Source: Rufibacter sp. LB8 (GTDB lineage Bacteria > Bacteroidota > Bacteroidia > Cytophagales > Hymenobacteraceae). Taken from it: a DNA stretch of 64,000 bases. This document shows positions 18,455 to 27,450 of the stretch, piece after piece. The first letter of the stretch is position 1. Every line of letters starts with the position of its first letter. The notes beneath the pieces were generated by a model, which saw nothing but the letters and a program-made list of their open reading frames with translations, was not told where the DNA came from and searched no databases. Made by a program: the position numbers and the translations under genes. The stretch spans positions 682,001 to 746,000 of the forward strand of contig NZ_JADALJ010000001.1 in assembly GCF_014876185.1 (NCBI RefSeq). Direction: 5' to 3'.

Positions 18455-19570
18455 CTAAGCTAACAGCTCGTCTACGTTTACCAATGGCAGGTTGAAGGCT
18501 TGCGCCACACCCGGGTACACCACTTTTCCGTCAACCACATTCAAGCCAAGTTTCAGCTCGTCGCGCTCTAGGCAGGCTTGTTTCCAGCCTTTGTTGGCCA
18601 GCAAGATGGCGTAAGGCAACGTGGCGTTGGTCAAGGCCAAGGTAGAGGTGTAAGGCACTGCGCCTGGCATGTTGGCTACGCAGTAATGCACCACATCGTC
18701 AATGATAAAGGTTGGGTTCTCATGGGTGGTAGGCTTGCAGGTTTCAATGCAACCGCCCTGGTCCACGGCCACGTCCACCAAGACCGTTCCTGGTTTCATG
18801 TCTTTCAACATGTCACGGGTGATCAGGTGAGGCGCTTTGGCACCCGGGATCAATACCGCGCCAATGATCAAATCAGCCGATTTAATGGCTTCTTTAATGT
18901 TGTAGTGGTTAGACATAACCGTGGTCACGTTGGCTGGCATGATGTCGTCCAGTTCGCGCAGGCGCTTCAGAGAAATATCCATGATGGTGACGCGGGCACC
19001 AAATCCGGCGGCAATTTTAGCGGCCTGGGTTCCTACAATACCACCGCCCAACACCAGCACATTGGCAGGTGGAACGCCTGGTACACCGCCTAACAGAATG
19101 CCGCGGCCTTTCATAGGTTTCTCCAGGTACTTGGCGCCTTCCTGCGGAGCCATGCGGCCTGCTACTTCGCTCATAGGAATAAGCAACGGCAAAGAACGGT
19201 CTTTCAACTCCACGGTCTCATAGGCCAGGCACGTGGCTTTGCGCTCAATCATGGCGTGGGTCAACGGCTCATAAGAGGCAAAGTGGAAATAGGTGAACAA
19301 TAATTGGCCTTCTTTGATAAGGCTGTATTCCTGCTCAATGGGCTCCTTCACCTTAACAATCATCTCTGCGATGCTGTATACTTCCTCAATGGAAGGCAGA
19401 ATGGTAGCGCCGGCACTTACATACTCTTCATCTGAGAAACCACTGCCCACGCCGGCCGTGGCCTGCACATAGACGGTGTGTCCGTTTTTTACAAACTCAG
19501 CCACGCCGCCCGGGGTGATGGCTACGCGGTTCTCGTTGTTTTTTATCTCCTTCGGAAGACCAATTATCAT
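18455..19570 (-). CDS. ald: Alanine dehydrogenase
   Basis: A 371-residue NAD-dependent L-alanine dehydrogenase (alanine + NAD+ + water to pyruvate + ammonia + NADH). The ATG at 19570 ([20 protein letters not shown]) matches the conserved family start; the 15 extra upstream codons are not family-like. Seen: substrate region [15 protein letters not shown], Rossmann loop [19 protein letters not shown] (about residue 170), and [14 protein letters not shown]. Length is normal. Monocistronic, with its own terminator. Confidence 0.95.
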   Translation of the reverse strand: MIIGLPKEIKNNENRVAITPGGVAEFVKNGHTVYVQATAGVGSGFSDEEYVSAGATILPSIEEVYSIAEMIVKVKEPIEQEYSLIKEGQLLFTYFHFASYEPLTHAMIERKATCLAYETVELKDRSLPLLIPMSEVAGRMAPQEGAKYLEKPMKGRGILLGGVPGVPPANVLVLGGGIVGTQAAKIAAGFGARVTIMDISLKRLRELDDIMPANVTTVMSNHYNIKEAIKSADLIIGAVLIPGAKAPHLITRDMLKDMKPGTVLVDVAVDQGGCIETCKPTTHENPTFIIDDVVHYCVANMPGAVPYTSTLALTNATLPYAILLANKGWKQACLERDELKLGLNVVDGKVVYPGVAQAFNLPLVNVDELLA

Positions 19571-19673
19571 TTTCTGTTTGTTTAAGAGACGGTGAAAATT
19601 TGCGCAAATATACACTTACCTAACCGCTATTATGCAAGTGTTGCACAGTTTAAAATGAAAATCTGAGGGCAAG

Positions 19674-19719
19674 TTTCCGTTTTCGGGCTCATTTCTGAAA
19701 ATGAGCCCGAAAACGGAAA
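19674..19719. repeat. Intergenic palindrome, copy 5 (perfect arms)
   Basis: TTTCCGTTTTCGGGCTC...GAGCCCGAAAACGGAAA, downstream of the DUF1573 gene and its terminator. Confidence 0.95.
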
Positions 19720-19730
19720 ACCCTTAACAT

Positions 19731-19758
19731 AAAAAAAGGCAGCAACTAAGTTACTGCC
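19731..19758 (-). terminator. Intrinsic terminator of the DUF1573 gene
   Basis: Stem GGCAGCAAC/GTTACTGCC (one mismatch), followed on the minus strand by seven T. Confidence 0.8.
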
Positions 19759-19786
19759 ATTAGTACAAAATAAAACTATGAAAAAA

Positions 19787-20572
19787 CTATTTGAAAGGCA
19801 CGGAGGCCTTGCTAACCTTTACATCGCTTTGTTTAGCGAGAGATTCCACCACGTTGGCCTTAAGGGTAAGGGTGGCAGATGAGCCAGATACATCGTTTGA
19901 AAGCAATGTCACGGTCTCTACTTTATTTTGCAACACCTGAGGTGTATACGTTAGTTCCAACTTAGCGGATTGCCCGGGCTTTACGACAGCCGGTGACATT
20001 TTGTAGGCCACACAGTTACAGGCAGCCTGTACACCAGAAACGTTCAAATCAGACTTCCCGGTATTCTTCAAATTAAATTTAGCCGTCACTTTCTGGCCTT
20101 TCTCCACTTTCCCGAAGTCAAAGGAAGAAGAAGTCAAGGTAATTTTAGCCGAAGAAGCTACCTCACCGGCAGAAGGAGCAGGGGCGGCGGCTTTGTCAAC
20201 CACGGTGCCTTTGATGAACAGCATCTGCTCTTCGTCCTGACCGTTGTTGCTGATTCTCACGGTCATGGCTTTGTTGAAAGCACCAGCGCTGGCACTGTTG
20301 TAACCAGCCTTGATCACACCAGACTGACCTGGCTGAATGGCTTCTTTGGGCCACTCTGGCGTAGTACAGCCGCACGCCGGTTGCACGTGCGTGATGGTTA
20401 CCGGGGCAGAACCCGTATTGGTGAATTTAAAGTTATAGGTGGCCGGAACGCCTTGGGTCAACGTACCAAAATCATGCACGTCTTTCTCAAATTTAAGCAC
20501 ACCCTGCGCCATGGCAGAACCTTGTGCCAGCACCACCAGTACAAAGGCCAATAATAGATAGATTTTTTTCAT
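19787..20572 (-). CDS. DUF1573 double-domain secreted protein
   Basis: A 261-residue exported protein. Signal peptide MKKIYLLLAFVLVVLAQGSAMA. Two tandem immunoglobulin-like DUF1573 domains, about 25-130 and 145-255, each with the pattern HDFG/FDFG, NTG, and a Cys-containing strand (ACGCTTPEWP; AACNCVAYKM). These are very common in Bacteroidota and their function is not known. Divergent from the E1 dehydrogenase gene. Confidence 0.88.
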   Translation of the reverse strand: MKKIYLLLAFVLVVLAQGSAMAQGVLKFEKDVHDFGTLTQGVPATYNFKFTNTGSAPVTITHVQPACGCTTPEWPKEAIQPGQSGVIKAGYNSASAGAFNKAMTVRISNNGQDEEQMLFIKGTVVDKAAAPAPSAGEVASSAKITLTSSSFDFGKVEKGQKVTAKFNLKNTGKSDLNVSGVQAACNCVAYKMSPAVVKPGQSAKLELTYTPQVLQNKVETVTLLSNDVSGSSATLTLKANVVESLAKQSDVKVSKASVPFK

Positions 20573-20690
20573 AGGAGTAAAGGTTTTCGTTCTAAGTAAC
20601 AGTCCCTTTCATGGGCAGAACAAAAATACTAAAAAATAGTTCGTGGTGCCACAAAGAAAGTGCACTATTCTTTTTTGCCGCTTCCCAACA

Positions 20691-20722
20691 TTTGAAAATG
20701 GGGGAAATCCTGCGTAGTTTTG
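20691..20722 (+). promoter_or_regulatory. Predicted Bacteroidota promoter of the E1 gene
   Basis: TTTG (20691-20694), 20-base spacer, TAGTTTTG (20715-20722), matching the TTTG/TAnnTTTG promoter of this phylum. Start of transcription would lie about 30 bases before the ATG at 20760. Confidence 0.65.
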
Positions 20723-20759
20723 GCTTTAAAAATCCTATTCTGACCTTACATACAACCGC

Positions 20760-23171
20760 ATGCAAACCGTTCAACGGACCAACCCGCTTACCCTTTCCAA
20801 AGATGAGATGTTGCAGGATTACCGCATTGCCTGTGAAAGCCGCCAGGCCAGCCTGACCGGCCGCAAGGAAGTGTTCATGGGGAAGGCGAAGTTCGGGATT
20901 TTTGGGGATGGCAAGGAAGTAGCCCAGCTGGCTATGGCTAAATTCTTCAAGGCCGGTGATTACCGCTCGGGGTATTACCGTGACCAGACCTTCATGATGG
21001 CCATTGGGGAGCTTACCGTGCAGCAGTTTTTCGCGCAGCTTTACGCCCACACAGACGTGGAGCAGGAGCCTTCTACCGCCGGCCGCAGCATGACCGGTCA
21101 CTTCGGCACCCGCCTGTTAGACGATGAAGGCAAATGGAAACCCCAGACCAGCGCTAAAAACTCCACCGCAGATATTTCGCCCACCGGCGCCCAGATGCCC
21201 CGTTTGGTGGGGTTGGCCTACGCCTCCAAATTATACCGCCAGAACCCAGACCTGCACCAATTCACAGATTTCTCCATCAACGGAAACGAGATAGCCTTTG
21301 GCACCATCGGGAACGCCTCTACCTCAGAAGGCGTGTTCTTTGAAGCCATCAACGCGGCCGGGGTGTTGCAGATTCCTATGCTTATGTCAGTGTGGGATGA
21401 TGGTTACGGTATTTCTGTGCCGGCGCATTACCAAACCACCAAAAGCAGTATTTCTGAGATTCTGGCCGGTTTCCAGCGCAACGCTCCCGGAGAGCAGGGC
21501 TACGAAATCTTTAAAGTGAAAGGTTGGGATTACGCCGGACTCTGTGAAGTCTACCACCAGGCCACCCAGGTTTGCCGCGAGCAGCACGTGCCGGTTTTAA
21601 TTCACGTAGACGAAGTCACCCAACCACAAGGCCACTCCACGTCAGGCAGCCACGAGCGCTACAAATCTAGGGAACGCCTGGACTGGGAAGAAGAATATGA
21701 CTGCCTCAAGCAGATGCGCAAGTGGTTGTTGGAGAACAACTACGCGTCACATGAAGAACTGAACCAGATTGAGAACGAAGCCAAAGAGGCCGTGCGCGAA
21801 GCCCGTGCCGCCGCCTGGAAATCGTTTACTGAGGCCATTATGGTGGACCATAATCAGTGCCTGGAGCTGTTAGATAAACTGTCTGGCAGTGTGGAGACCC
21901 ATGCCAGCGAGATTGCCCAGCTGCGCGAAAACCTGCACAAAACCATTAACCCACTGCGCTCAGACGCCATTAGAACGGCTCGTCGGGCGCTGCGCTACGT
22001 GCGCAATGAACGCAGTATGGCCAAACGTGATCTGGTCAAATGGCTGGAAACCGTGCAAGGCGAAAACGCGGAGCGCTACAATTCCTACCTCTACAGCCAG
22101 TCAGATGAATCAGCTCTGCTAGTTGAGGAAATCAAACCAGAATTCACCGAGGAAAGCGCCATGGTAGACGGCCGCGAGGTGTTGCAAGCCTGCTTTGACG
22201 CCGCCCTGGCCCGTGAGCCGCGCCTGTTCGCCATTGGCGAAGATGTGGGCAAGATTGGCGATGTGAACCAGGCGTTTGCCGGACTCCAGGACAAATACGG
22301 CGAACTGCGCGTCACTGACACCGGCATCAGGGAATGTACTATTGTGGGGCAGGGCATTGGCGCGGCATTGCGTGGCTTGCGGCCAATTGCTGAGATTCAA
22401 TACTTAGATTACCTGCTCTATGCTATCCAGATTCTGAGTGATGACCTGGCCAGTTTGCAGTACCGCACCAAAGGCGGGCAGAAGGCCCCGGTGATCATTA
22501 GAACGCGCGGACACAGGTTGGAAGGCGTGTGGCATTCGGGTTCGCCCATGGGCATGATTCTGCACAGTTTGCGTGGCATGCATGTGCTGGTGCCTCGTAA
22601 CATGACCCAGGCCGCCGGTTTCTACAACTTGCTGTTGAAATCAGATGAGCCCGCGTTGGTAGTGGAATGTCTGAATGGTTACCGCCTGAAAGAGAAAATG
22701 CCGGCTAACATTGGCGAGTTCACCGTACCGCTGGGTCAGCCCGAAGTATTGCGCAAAGGAACCGATATCACCATTGTGACCTACGGTTCCATGTGCCGCA
22801 TTGTAATGGATGCCGCCGAGCAACTGCAAACCGTGGGCATATCTGCCGAAGTGATTGACGTGCAGACGTTGTTGCCTTTTGACATAGACCACACCATTGC
22901 TGATTCCCTTAGAAAAACCAACCGCGTGCTCTTCACCGATGAGGACGTTACGGGTGCCACCACCGGTTTCATGATGCAGCGTGTGCTGGATGACCAGGAA
23001 GCCTGGCGTTATTTAGACTCCAAACCCATGGCTTTGTCGGCGCATGACCACCGGCCTTCCTATTCCACAGACGGCGATTATTTCTCTAAACCTAACGCGG
23101 AAGATATTTTTGAATTGGTGTATGCTACCATGCAGGAAGCTGACCCAGAGGCGTTTCCGGGCTTGTTTTAG
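20760..23171 (+). CDS. Fused alpha/beta E1 subunit of a 2-oxoacid dehydrogenase complex
   Basis: An 803-residue thiamine-diphosphate enzyme with the alpha chain (about 1-370) and beta chain (about 460-803) in one polypeptide. Alpha part: RSMTGHFGTRL, GNASTSEGVFFEAIN (ThDP/Mg region), SVWDDGYGISVP. Beta part: FAIGEDVGKIGDVNQAFAGL, GIGAALRGLRPIAEIQYLDY, VVECLNGYRLKEKMP. Such fusions are common in Bacteroidota and act on branched-chain 2-oxoacids or pyruvate; exact substrate is not decided by the sequence. No E2/E3 gene lies nearby. Confidence 0.92.
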   Translation: MQTVQRTNPLTLSKDEMLQDYRIACESRQASLTGRKEVFMGKAKFGIFGDGKEVAQLAMAKFFKAGDYRSGYYRDQTFMMAIGELTVQQFFAQLYAHTDVEQEPSTAGRSMTGHFGTRLLDDEGKWKPQTSAKNSTADISPTGAQMPRLVGLAYASKLYRQNPDLHQFTDFSINGNEIAFGTIGNASTSEGVFFEAINAAGVLQIPMLMSVWDDGYGISVPAHYQTTKSSISEILAGFQRNAPGEQGYEIFKVKGWDYAGLCEVYHQATQVCREQHVPVLIHVDEVTQPQGHSTSGSHERYKSRERLDWEEEYDCLKQMRKWLLENNYASHEELNQIENEAKEAVREARAAAWKSFTEAIMVDHNQCLELLDKLSGSVETHASEIAQLRENLHKTINPLRSDAIRTARRALRYVRNERSMAKRDLVKWLETVQGENAERYNSYLYSQSDESALLVEEIKPEFTEESAMVDGREVLQACFDAALAREPRLFAIGEDVGKIGDVNQAFAGLQDKYGELRVTDTGIRECTIVGQGIGAALRGLRPIAEIQYLDYLLYAIQILSDDLASLQYRTKGGQKAPVIIRTRGHRLEGVWHSGSPMGMILHSLRGMHVLVPRNMTQAAGFYNLLLKSDEPALVVECLNGYRLKEKMPANIGEFTVPLGQPEVLRKGTDITIVTYGSMCRIVMDAAEQLQTVGISAEVIDVQTLLPFDIDHTIADSLRKTNRVLFTDEDVTGATTGFMMQRVLDDQEAWRYLDSKPMALSAHDHRPSYSTDGDYFSKPNAEDIFELVYATMQEADPEAFPGLF

Positions 23172-23192
23172 GAAATGAGGCCTAAAACGGAA
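23164..23192. repeat. Half palindrome overlapping the E1 stop codon
   Basis: TGTTTTAGGAAATGAGGCCTAAAACGG contains the TAG stop (23169-23171) and continues directly into the terminator stem. Confidence 0.6.
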
Positions 23193-23236
23193 AGAGCGCG
23201 GTCCCAATGCCAGGGGCCGCGCTCTTTCCGTTTTAG
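23183..23236 (+). terminator. Strong intrinsic terminator built onto a palindrome arm
   Basis: Long stem AAAACGGAAAGAGCGCGG / CCGCGCTCTTTCCGTTTT with a short inner loop. The outer AAAACGG is the right arm of the half palindrome. Works for the convergent E1 and lipoprotein genes. Confidence 0.9.
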
Positions 23237-23255
23237 TATTAGCTGAAGTTCTAAA

Positions 23256-23813
23256 TTAATAAGTGAAAGTCACGTCCGGCGACATAACCGTGTTGCTCTT
23301 GTTTTTAGAACGGTCATAAATAAAGACTTCAAACCGAAGCACATCTCCGCGTTTTATGAAATTGCCGGTGGTGGCCTTTACAAAATTAAGCGTGTACCTG
23401 ATGTCGCCTTCCAGAGGTTCTTCGCGGTCTTCGGTAGAAACCCGGGGGAAACGGCCGGAATAGGAGACAGGAACGGTCTGAAACACCAACGGCAAAAAAT
23501 CACCCGCGGTATTTTTCTTGTAGGTCTTCACCACTATGTTAAAATGGTACGCCATGTTGTCTGCGAAGTCACCGGCAAAATCCTGCGGAAATCTACTCCG
23601 GTCACTTGATAGGCCCAGGTCACCGTTGCCGTCCTGGAAGCGCAGCACTAATATTAAAGATTCTGCGATGCCCTGGTTGGGAATAGTGATGACGGACTGC
23701 TCCACTTCCCGGAAAGTAAGGGAAGGCACATCTGGAAATTCCGGATCCTGGGTACAAGAACCAATGCCTAAAAAGGTGGCCAGCGAGAAAAGAAGGAGGA
23801 GTTGACGTTTCAT
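23256..23813 (-). CDS. Lipoprotein of unknown function
   Basis: A 185-residue predicted lipoprotein starting MKRQLLLLFSLATFLGIGSC, with the lipobox Cys at about residue 20. The open frame runs far upstream, but the upstream part only mirrors the LuxE-like gene on the other strand. Mature part is beta-rich (LILVLRFQDGNGDLGL) and ends DVTFTY. The DGDGDLG-like strand is shared with small Bacteroidota lipoproteins; I cannot name a family. Convergent to the E1 gene, divergent from the LuxE-like gene. Confidence 0.8.
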   Translation of the reverse strand: MKRQLLLLFSLATFLGIGSCTQDPEFPDVPSLTFREVEQSVITIPNQGIAESLILVLRFQDGNGDLGLSSDRSRFPQDFAGDFADNMAYHFNIVVKTYKKNTAGDFLPLVFQTVPVSYSGRFPRVSTEDREEPLEGDIRYTLNFVKATTGNFIKRGDVLRFEVFIYDRSKNKSNTVMSPDVTFTY

Positions 23814-23891
23814 GGTGTAAGAAATAGCACCTAAGTTACGAATCATAACGCACATGTGCTTTCTTTGTTGTCTCATTTTCTCCTTGGCCTG

Positions 23892-24887
23892 ATGTCGTTC
23901 GTTTCTGAGTTCAAAAGCAACCTCCCTTCTTTGCAACCAGCTCAATTTGAGGCGGCGGCGCTGGCCTTGTTCCGGTTTCAGGCCGAGCATAACCCCGTGT
24001 ACCGCGCGTACCTGCAGCATTTGAATTGTGTGCCTGACGCGGTGCAGAACCTCACCAATATTCCCTTCCTGCCCATTGAATTTTTTAAGACGCACCGGGT
24101 AGTGAGTCATGACTTCGTGCCGCAGGCCATCTTTAAAAGCAGCGGCACCACTTTGCAACAGCGCAGCCAGCATTTGGTTTCTGACACCAATTTTTATTGC
24201 CGCCACGCCCAGCACTTGTTTGAGCAGGTGTACGGCCCGTTGGCCGGCTGCACGGTGCTGGCGCTGCTGCCGTCTTACCTGGAGCAAGGCGATTCTTCCT
24301 TGGTAATGATGGTGGATTACTTTATAAACGCCACCGGCCAGCAGGAACCGGGTTTTTTCCTGCAAAATCACCAGGAACTCAGAGATGCCGTTAAGAAAGC
24401 CAAAAACCAGGGCCGGAAGATCTACTTGTTTGGGGTAACCTACGCCTTGCTGGATTTGGCCGAGGAAGTGGAACCCGGCGAGTTTTATGGCCTCACCATT
24501 TTTGAAACCGGTGGCATGAAAGGCCGGCGCCGCGAAATGATTCGGGAGGAGCTTCACCAACTCCTGACCCAGGATTTTGGCGTGCCCCACATCCATTCTG
24601 AATACGGCATGACCGAGCTGCTTTCGCAGGCCTATTCCACGGGGCAGGGAATTTTTCAGCCGTCCCAGACGCTCAGGGTGCTGGTGCGCGATGTGAATGA
24701 CCCCTTTACCGTTTCTGCGTTGGGCCCGGCCTCTGGCGGCGTTAACGTGATTGACCTGGCCAACGTAGATTCCTGCGCGTTTCTTGAAACCAAAGATCTG
24801 GGCAAACTGCACCCAGACGGTTCCTTTGAAATTTTAGGCCGATTTGATAATTCAGATATCAGGGGCTGCAACCTGTTGATGGGCTAG
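23892..24887 (+). CDS. LuxE/PaaK-type acyl-protein synthetase-like protein
   Basis: A 331-residue member of the LuxE (acyl-protein synthetase) branch of the adenylating-enzyme superfamily. ATG at 23892 (MSFVSEFKSN) is preferred over an in-frame GTG at 23856. Motifs: IFKSSGTTLQQRSQH (nucleotide loop, about 80-95), FETGGMKGRRREM, HSEYGMTELLSQAYS (adenylation core A5-like) and LGKLHPDGSFEILGR. LuxE activates fatty acids for bioluminescence; in Bacteroidota this protein occurs without lux genes and its acyl substrate is unknown. The stop codon touches palindrome copy 6. Confidence 0.85.
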   Translation: MSFVSEFKSNLPSLQPAQFEAAALALFRFQAEHNPVYRAYLQHLNCVPDAVQNLTNIPFLPIEFFKTHRVVSHDFVPQAIFKSSGTTLQQRSQHLVSDTNFYCRHAQHLFEQVYGPLAGCTVLALLPSYLEQGDSSLVMMVDYFINATGQQEPGFFLQNHQELRDAVKKAKNQGRKIYLFGVTYALLDLAEEVEPGEFYGLTIFETGGMKGRRREMIREELHQLLTQDFGVPHIHSEYGMTELLSQAYSTGQGIFQPSQTLRVLVRDVNDPFTVSALGPASGGVNVIDLANVDSCAFLETKDLGKLHPDGSFEILGRFDNSDIRGCNLLMG

Positions 24888-24924
24888 CGTTTTCGGGCTC
24901 ATTTCTGGAAACGAGGCCAAAAAC
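24888..24924. repeat. Intergenic palindrome, copy 6, directly after a stop codon
   Basis: CGTTTTCGGGCTCATTTCTGG...CGAGGCCAAAAAC begins with the base after TAG (24885-24887); right arm runs into the terminator stem. Confidence 0.85.
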
Positions 24925-24964
24925 AGAAGGAGCCTCCACAATCCTGTGGCGGCTCCTTCTGTTT
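24921..24964. terminator. Intrinsic terminator between convergent genes, fused to palindrome copy 6
   Basis: Stem AAACAGAAGGAGCC / GGCTCCTTCTGTTT plus an inner CCACA/TGTGG pair. A and T tracts on both sides suit either strand. Confidence 0.88.
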
Positions 24965-24979
24965 ACTCAAGCCCGCAAC

Positions 24980-26134
24980 TTACTTCGCGAATTGTTGGGC
25001 GTCTTCTTCGGTGATGGTTTCGTCACTCATGATGACCAGGCGTTCCACCACGTTGCGCAGTTCCCGCACGTTGCCGCGCCAGTCCAGGTTTTGGAGGTAG
25101 GTAAGGGCGTCTGGCGCGATGGCTTTGGGTTTGTTGCCGTAGTCGCGGGCCACGTCTTGCAGGAACTTGGTCACCAGATCAGGAATGTCTTCGCGGCGCT
25201 CATTCAAAGGCGGCACATGAATCAAGATCACGCTCAGGCGATGGTACAAATCTTCCCTGAAATTCTTGGCCTCAATCTCTTCCAGCAGGTTTTTGTTGGT
25301 GGCCGCCACCACGCGCACATCCACGGTAATGTCTTTGTCGCCGCCCACGCGGGTGATTTTATGCTCCTGCAGGGCGCGCAACACTTTGGCTTGCGCCGAA
25401 AGGCTCATGTCCCCGATTTCATCTAAGAACAGCGTGCCGCCGTTGGCCTGCTCAAATTTACCGATGCGCTGCTTCACCGCCGAGGTGAACGATCCTTTTT
25501 CATGGCCAAACAACTCACTCTCAATCAATTCACTGGGAATGGCCGCGCAGTTTACTTCCACCAACGGGGCCTGTGCCCGGCTGCTTTTTTCATGCAAGGC
25601 CCTGGCTACCAGTTCCTTTCCGGCGCCGTTGGGGCCGGTGATCAAGACGCGGGCATCAGTAGGAGCCACTTTGTCAATGGCGCTTTTCACTTTGCCCAAG
25701 GCCGGCGAGGCGCCCACCATCTCAAACGTCTTGGAGATTTTCTTTTTGAGCGATTTGGTTTCGGTGACCAAGGTAGCTTTGTCCAGGGCGTTGCGCACCG
25801 ACACCAATAACCTGTTCAGATCAGGTGGTTTCACCAGAAAATCATAGGCGCCTTTTTTGGTGGCCTCCACGGCGGTGTCAATGGTGCCGTGCGCCGAAAT
25901 CATGATGAAGGGCGTGTCGGGGGCCAGTTCGGCGGCGCGCTCCAGCACTTCCATGCCGTCAATCTTGGGCATTTTAATGTCGCAGAGCACTACGTCATAC
26001 TTTGATTTCTGTAGCATGTCCAGGCCGCGTTCGCCGTCCTCGGCCTCGTCTACGGTGTAGCTTTCGTATTCCAGAATTTCTTTGAGCGTGTATCTGATGC
26101 TGCGCTCATCATCTATAATCAGTATTTTAGGCAT
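24980..26134 (-). CDS. NtrC-like response regulator lacking GAFTGA and DNA-binding domain
   Basis: A 384-residue two-domain protein, start ATG 26134. Receiver domain 1-120 with IIDDE, phospho-acceptor Asp in VLCDIKMPK, Thr/Ser in MISAHG and Lys in VKPPD. AAA+ domain about 140-370 with Walker A GPNGAGKE, Walker B GGTLFLDEIGD and RALQEHKITRVGG. The loop that contacts sigma-54 in this family is GAFTGA; here it reads GSFTSA. The protein ends after NVVERLVIMSDETITEEDAQQF, without the Fis-type helix-turn-helix. It is therefore unlikely to be a normal sigma-54 activator at DNA. No partner kinase is adjacent. Confidence 0.88.
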   Translation of the reverse strand: MPKILIIDDERSIRYTLKEILEYESYTVDEAEDGERGLDMLQKSKYDVVLCDIKMPKIDGMEVLERAAELAPDTPFIMISAHGTIDTAVEATKKGAYDFLVKPPDLNRLLVSVRNALDKATLVTETKSLKKKISKTFEMVGASPALGKVKSAIDKVAPTDARVLITGPNGAGKELVARALHEKSSRAQAPLVEVNCAAIPSELIESELFGHEKGSFTSAVKQRIGKFEQANGGTLFLDEIGDMSLSAQAKVLRALQEHKITRVGGDKDITVDVRVVAATNKNLLEEIEAKNFREDLYHRLSVILIHVPPLNERREDIPDLVTKFLQDVARDYGNKPKAIAPDALTYLQNLDWRGNVRELRNVVERLVIMSDETITEEDAQQFAK

Positions 26135-26201
26135 AGGCAAGTTGTTTGCAGACGAACGGTCTGGGACGTGGTTTATTTTGGGGACATACGCGGGAACTGG
26201 A

Positions 26202-26247
26202 TTTCCGTTTTAGGCCCCATTTCTGAAAATGAGCCCGAAAACGGAAA
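26202..26247. repeat. Intergenic palindrome, copy 7
   Basis: TTTCCGTTTTAGGCCCC...GAGCCCGAAAACGGAAA with three arm mismatches; just downstream of the YciI-like gene. Confidence 0.9.
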
Positions 26248-26270
26248 AGCGCTCTCTGTTATCTGCCCGG

Positions 26271-26729
26271 TTATGGGTTCTTCCTGGTGATGGCGTCGGT
26301 TGATTTCAGGTAAAGGGGCAGGGCCGCGGAGCCGTACCATTCATAATACTCGGCGTCCAGCAATTTCCCTTTTACGGCGGGGTCAGTATCCACCAGGTTT
26401 CGGGCTTCGTCCAGGGTAGATACGTTCAAAATGAAGATGCCGCGGTACGACTTGTCATTTTTGCCCATGGGTCCGGCCACCACCAGTTTGTTCTGGCGCA
26501 CCAACAGGCCGATGTTGTCCATGTGGCCTTTGAACAGGCTGGCGGTTTTCTCTTTGGTTTCTGTGGTGTTGGACCCGGTTTTCAAGATGACCAGCACATA
26601 TTTCTTCATGCCGTTTTCATCTGCTCCCAAAGAATCTGCCAACGTTTTGTTATAGGGTTGTTTGGCGGTTTGCGCGAAACCTGGGGTGACAAGTAAAAGC
26701 AACAGAATTAGGAGAAAAGATTGTTTCAT
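26271..26729 (-). CDS. Exported YciI-like protein
   Basis: A 152-residue protein with signal peptide (MKQSFLLILLLLLVTPGFAQ) followed by a YciI/DGPF-type ferredoxin-like domain: KYVLVILKTG, HMDNIGLLVRQNKLVVAGPM, FILNVSTLDEARNLVDTDPAVK. YciI-type domains are small dimeric proteins of mostly unknown activity with a His-Asp pair; the His of HMDN is present. Export is typical for the Bacteroidota form. Monocistronic. Confidence 0.82.
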   Translation of the reverse strand: MKQSFLLILLLLLVTPGFAQTAKQPYNKTLADSLGADENGMKKYVLVILKTGSNTTETKEKTASLFKGHMDNIGLLVRQNKLVVAGPMGKNDKSYRGIFILNVSTLDEARNLVDTDPAVKGKLLDAEYYEWYGSAALPLYLKSTDAITRKNP

Positions 26730-26922
26730 AGGTGTATTGAAGGGTAACGTGCTGCTGTTAAGCTTAGGAAAGAAGTTTAAAACCTGTCTGTTAGGATGAT
26801 AAGATTGATTTATGCCGCACCAACAACTTTAGCTTTATCATTTTCGATAAGGTGATTTTTTTGTTCCAGTTTTAGACTGGTAAGGGTTGAAATGTATTTT
26901 GTCAGCCTTCCTTTTTGCTTAT
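26730..26922. other. Intergenic stretch before the cassette
   Basis: About 190 bases between the YciI-like start and the attC-like site. No ORF, hairpin or clear promoter box seen. Base composition becomes AT-rich toward the cassette. Confidence 0.4.
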
Positions 26923-26990
26923 GCTCAACGGTTAGTATAAACAACGTGCTAGGCCGTCGGCCGTAGCATGATGTTTATATAATGTTAGCC
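26923..26990 (-). repeat. attC-like recombination site, copy A
   Basis: On the minus strand it reads GGCTAAC ... GTTGAGC (68 bp). The right box fits the integron core GTTRRRY exactly. The interior is an imperfect palindrome: TATAAACA/TGTTTATA, TGC/GCA and GGCC/GGCC separated by small bulges, the general form of attC sites. Compared with copies B and C, the first stem carries a compensated G-C to A-T change. Confidence 0.65.
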
Positions 26991-27032
26991 ACTGTTATTT
27001 TTTTTCTAAGCCAGATGAATATCTAAAAACAA

Positions 27033-27389
27033 TTAGCCATTAAATTTTTTATCTGCGCCTAAATATATTTGAGGATAAATAATATCTAACACTATATTGG
27101 TATATATTGAGCAAATACCACATGAAACTTCATAAGCAATAAATGCTTTCATAACATTACTTATCCCTCCATCTTCTGACTCATTATTATATTCGTTCCA
27201 CATGTCTATTGTATAGTCAACACCCTCATTTATAATTTTGCTAGGGTTTGTTCCAATACCTTTTTTTTCAATATTTACAAATAAGTCAATAGAGAATCCT
27301 TTACGCATTCTTTTTCCCTCACCAAACGTTGGTGCAAAAGGAGAATTCGCAAAATCTTTTCCTTCTTTCAAGATAGTTTCAATGTCCAT
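27033..27389 (-). CDS. Hypothetical protein of the AT-rich cassette
   Basis: A 118-residue protein, no signal peptide. Polar N-terminal half (KRMRKGFSIDLFVNIEKKGIG) and a more hydrophobic C-terminal half (VMKAFIAYEVSCGICSIYTN; VLDIIYPQIYLG). I do not recognise a family. Codon use is AT-rich, unlike the host genes. It lies 61 bases after the TPR-like gene on the same strand, and its stop is followed by the attC-like site. Confidence 0.65.
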   Translation of the reverse strand: MDIETILKEGKDFANSPFAPTFGEGKRMRKGFSIDLFVNIEKKGIGTNPSKIINEGVDYTIDMWNEYNNESEDGGISNVMKAFIAYEVSCGICSIYTNIVLDIIYPQIYLGADKKFNG

Positions 27390-27450
27390 GCTTCTTTTTA
27401 TAAAGTAAATTTTTAATATGTGGTTAAAAATTAAACCAGTGAAGTCTAAT

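Noticed and set aside
20592-21101. Minus-strand 169-codon ORF
   Set aside because: Antisense to the start of the E1 gene and its promoter; composition is that of a shadow frame.
23814-24812. Upstream extension of the minus-strand lipoprotein frame, giving a 518-residue protein
   Set aside because: The extension is antisense to the LuxE-like gene and has shadow composition; the lipoprotein signal at 23813 fixes the start.
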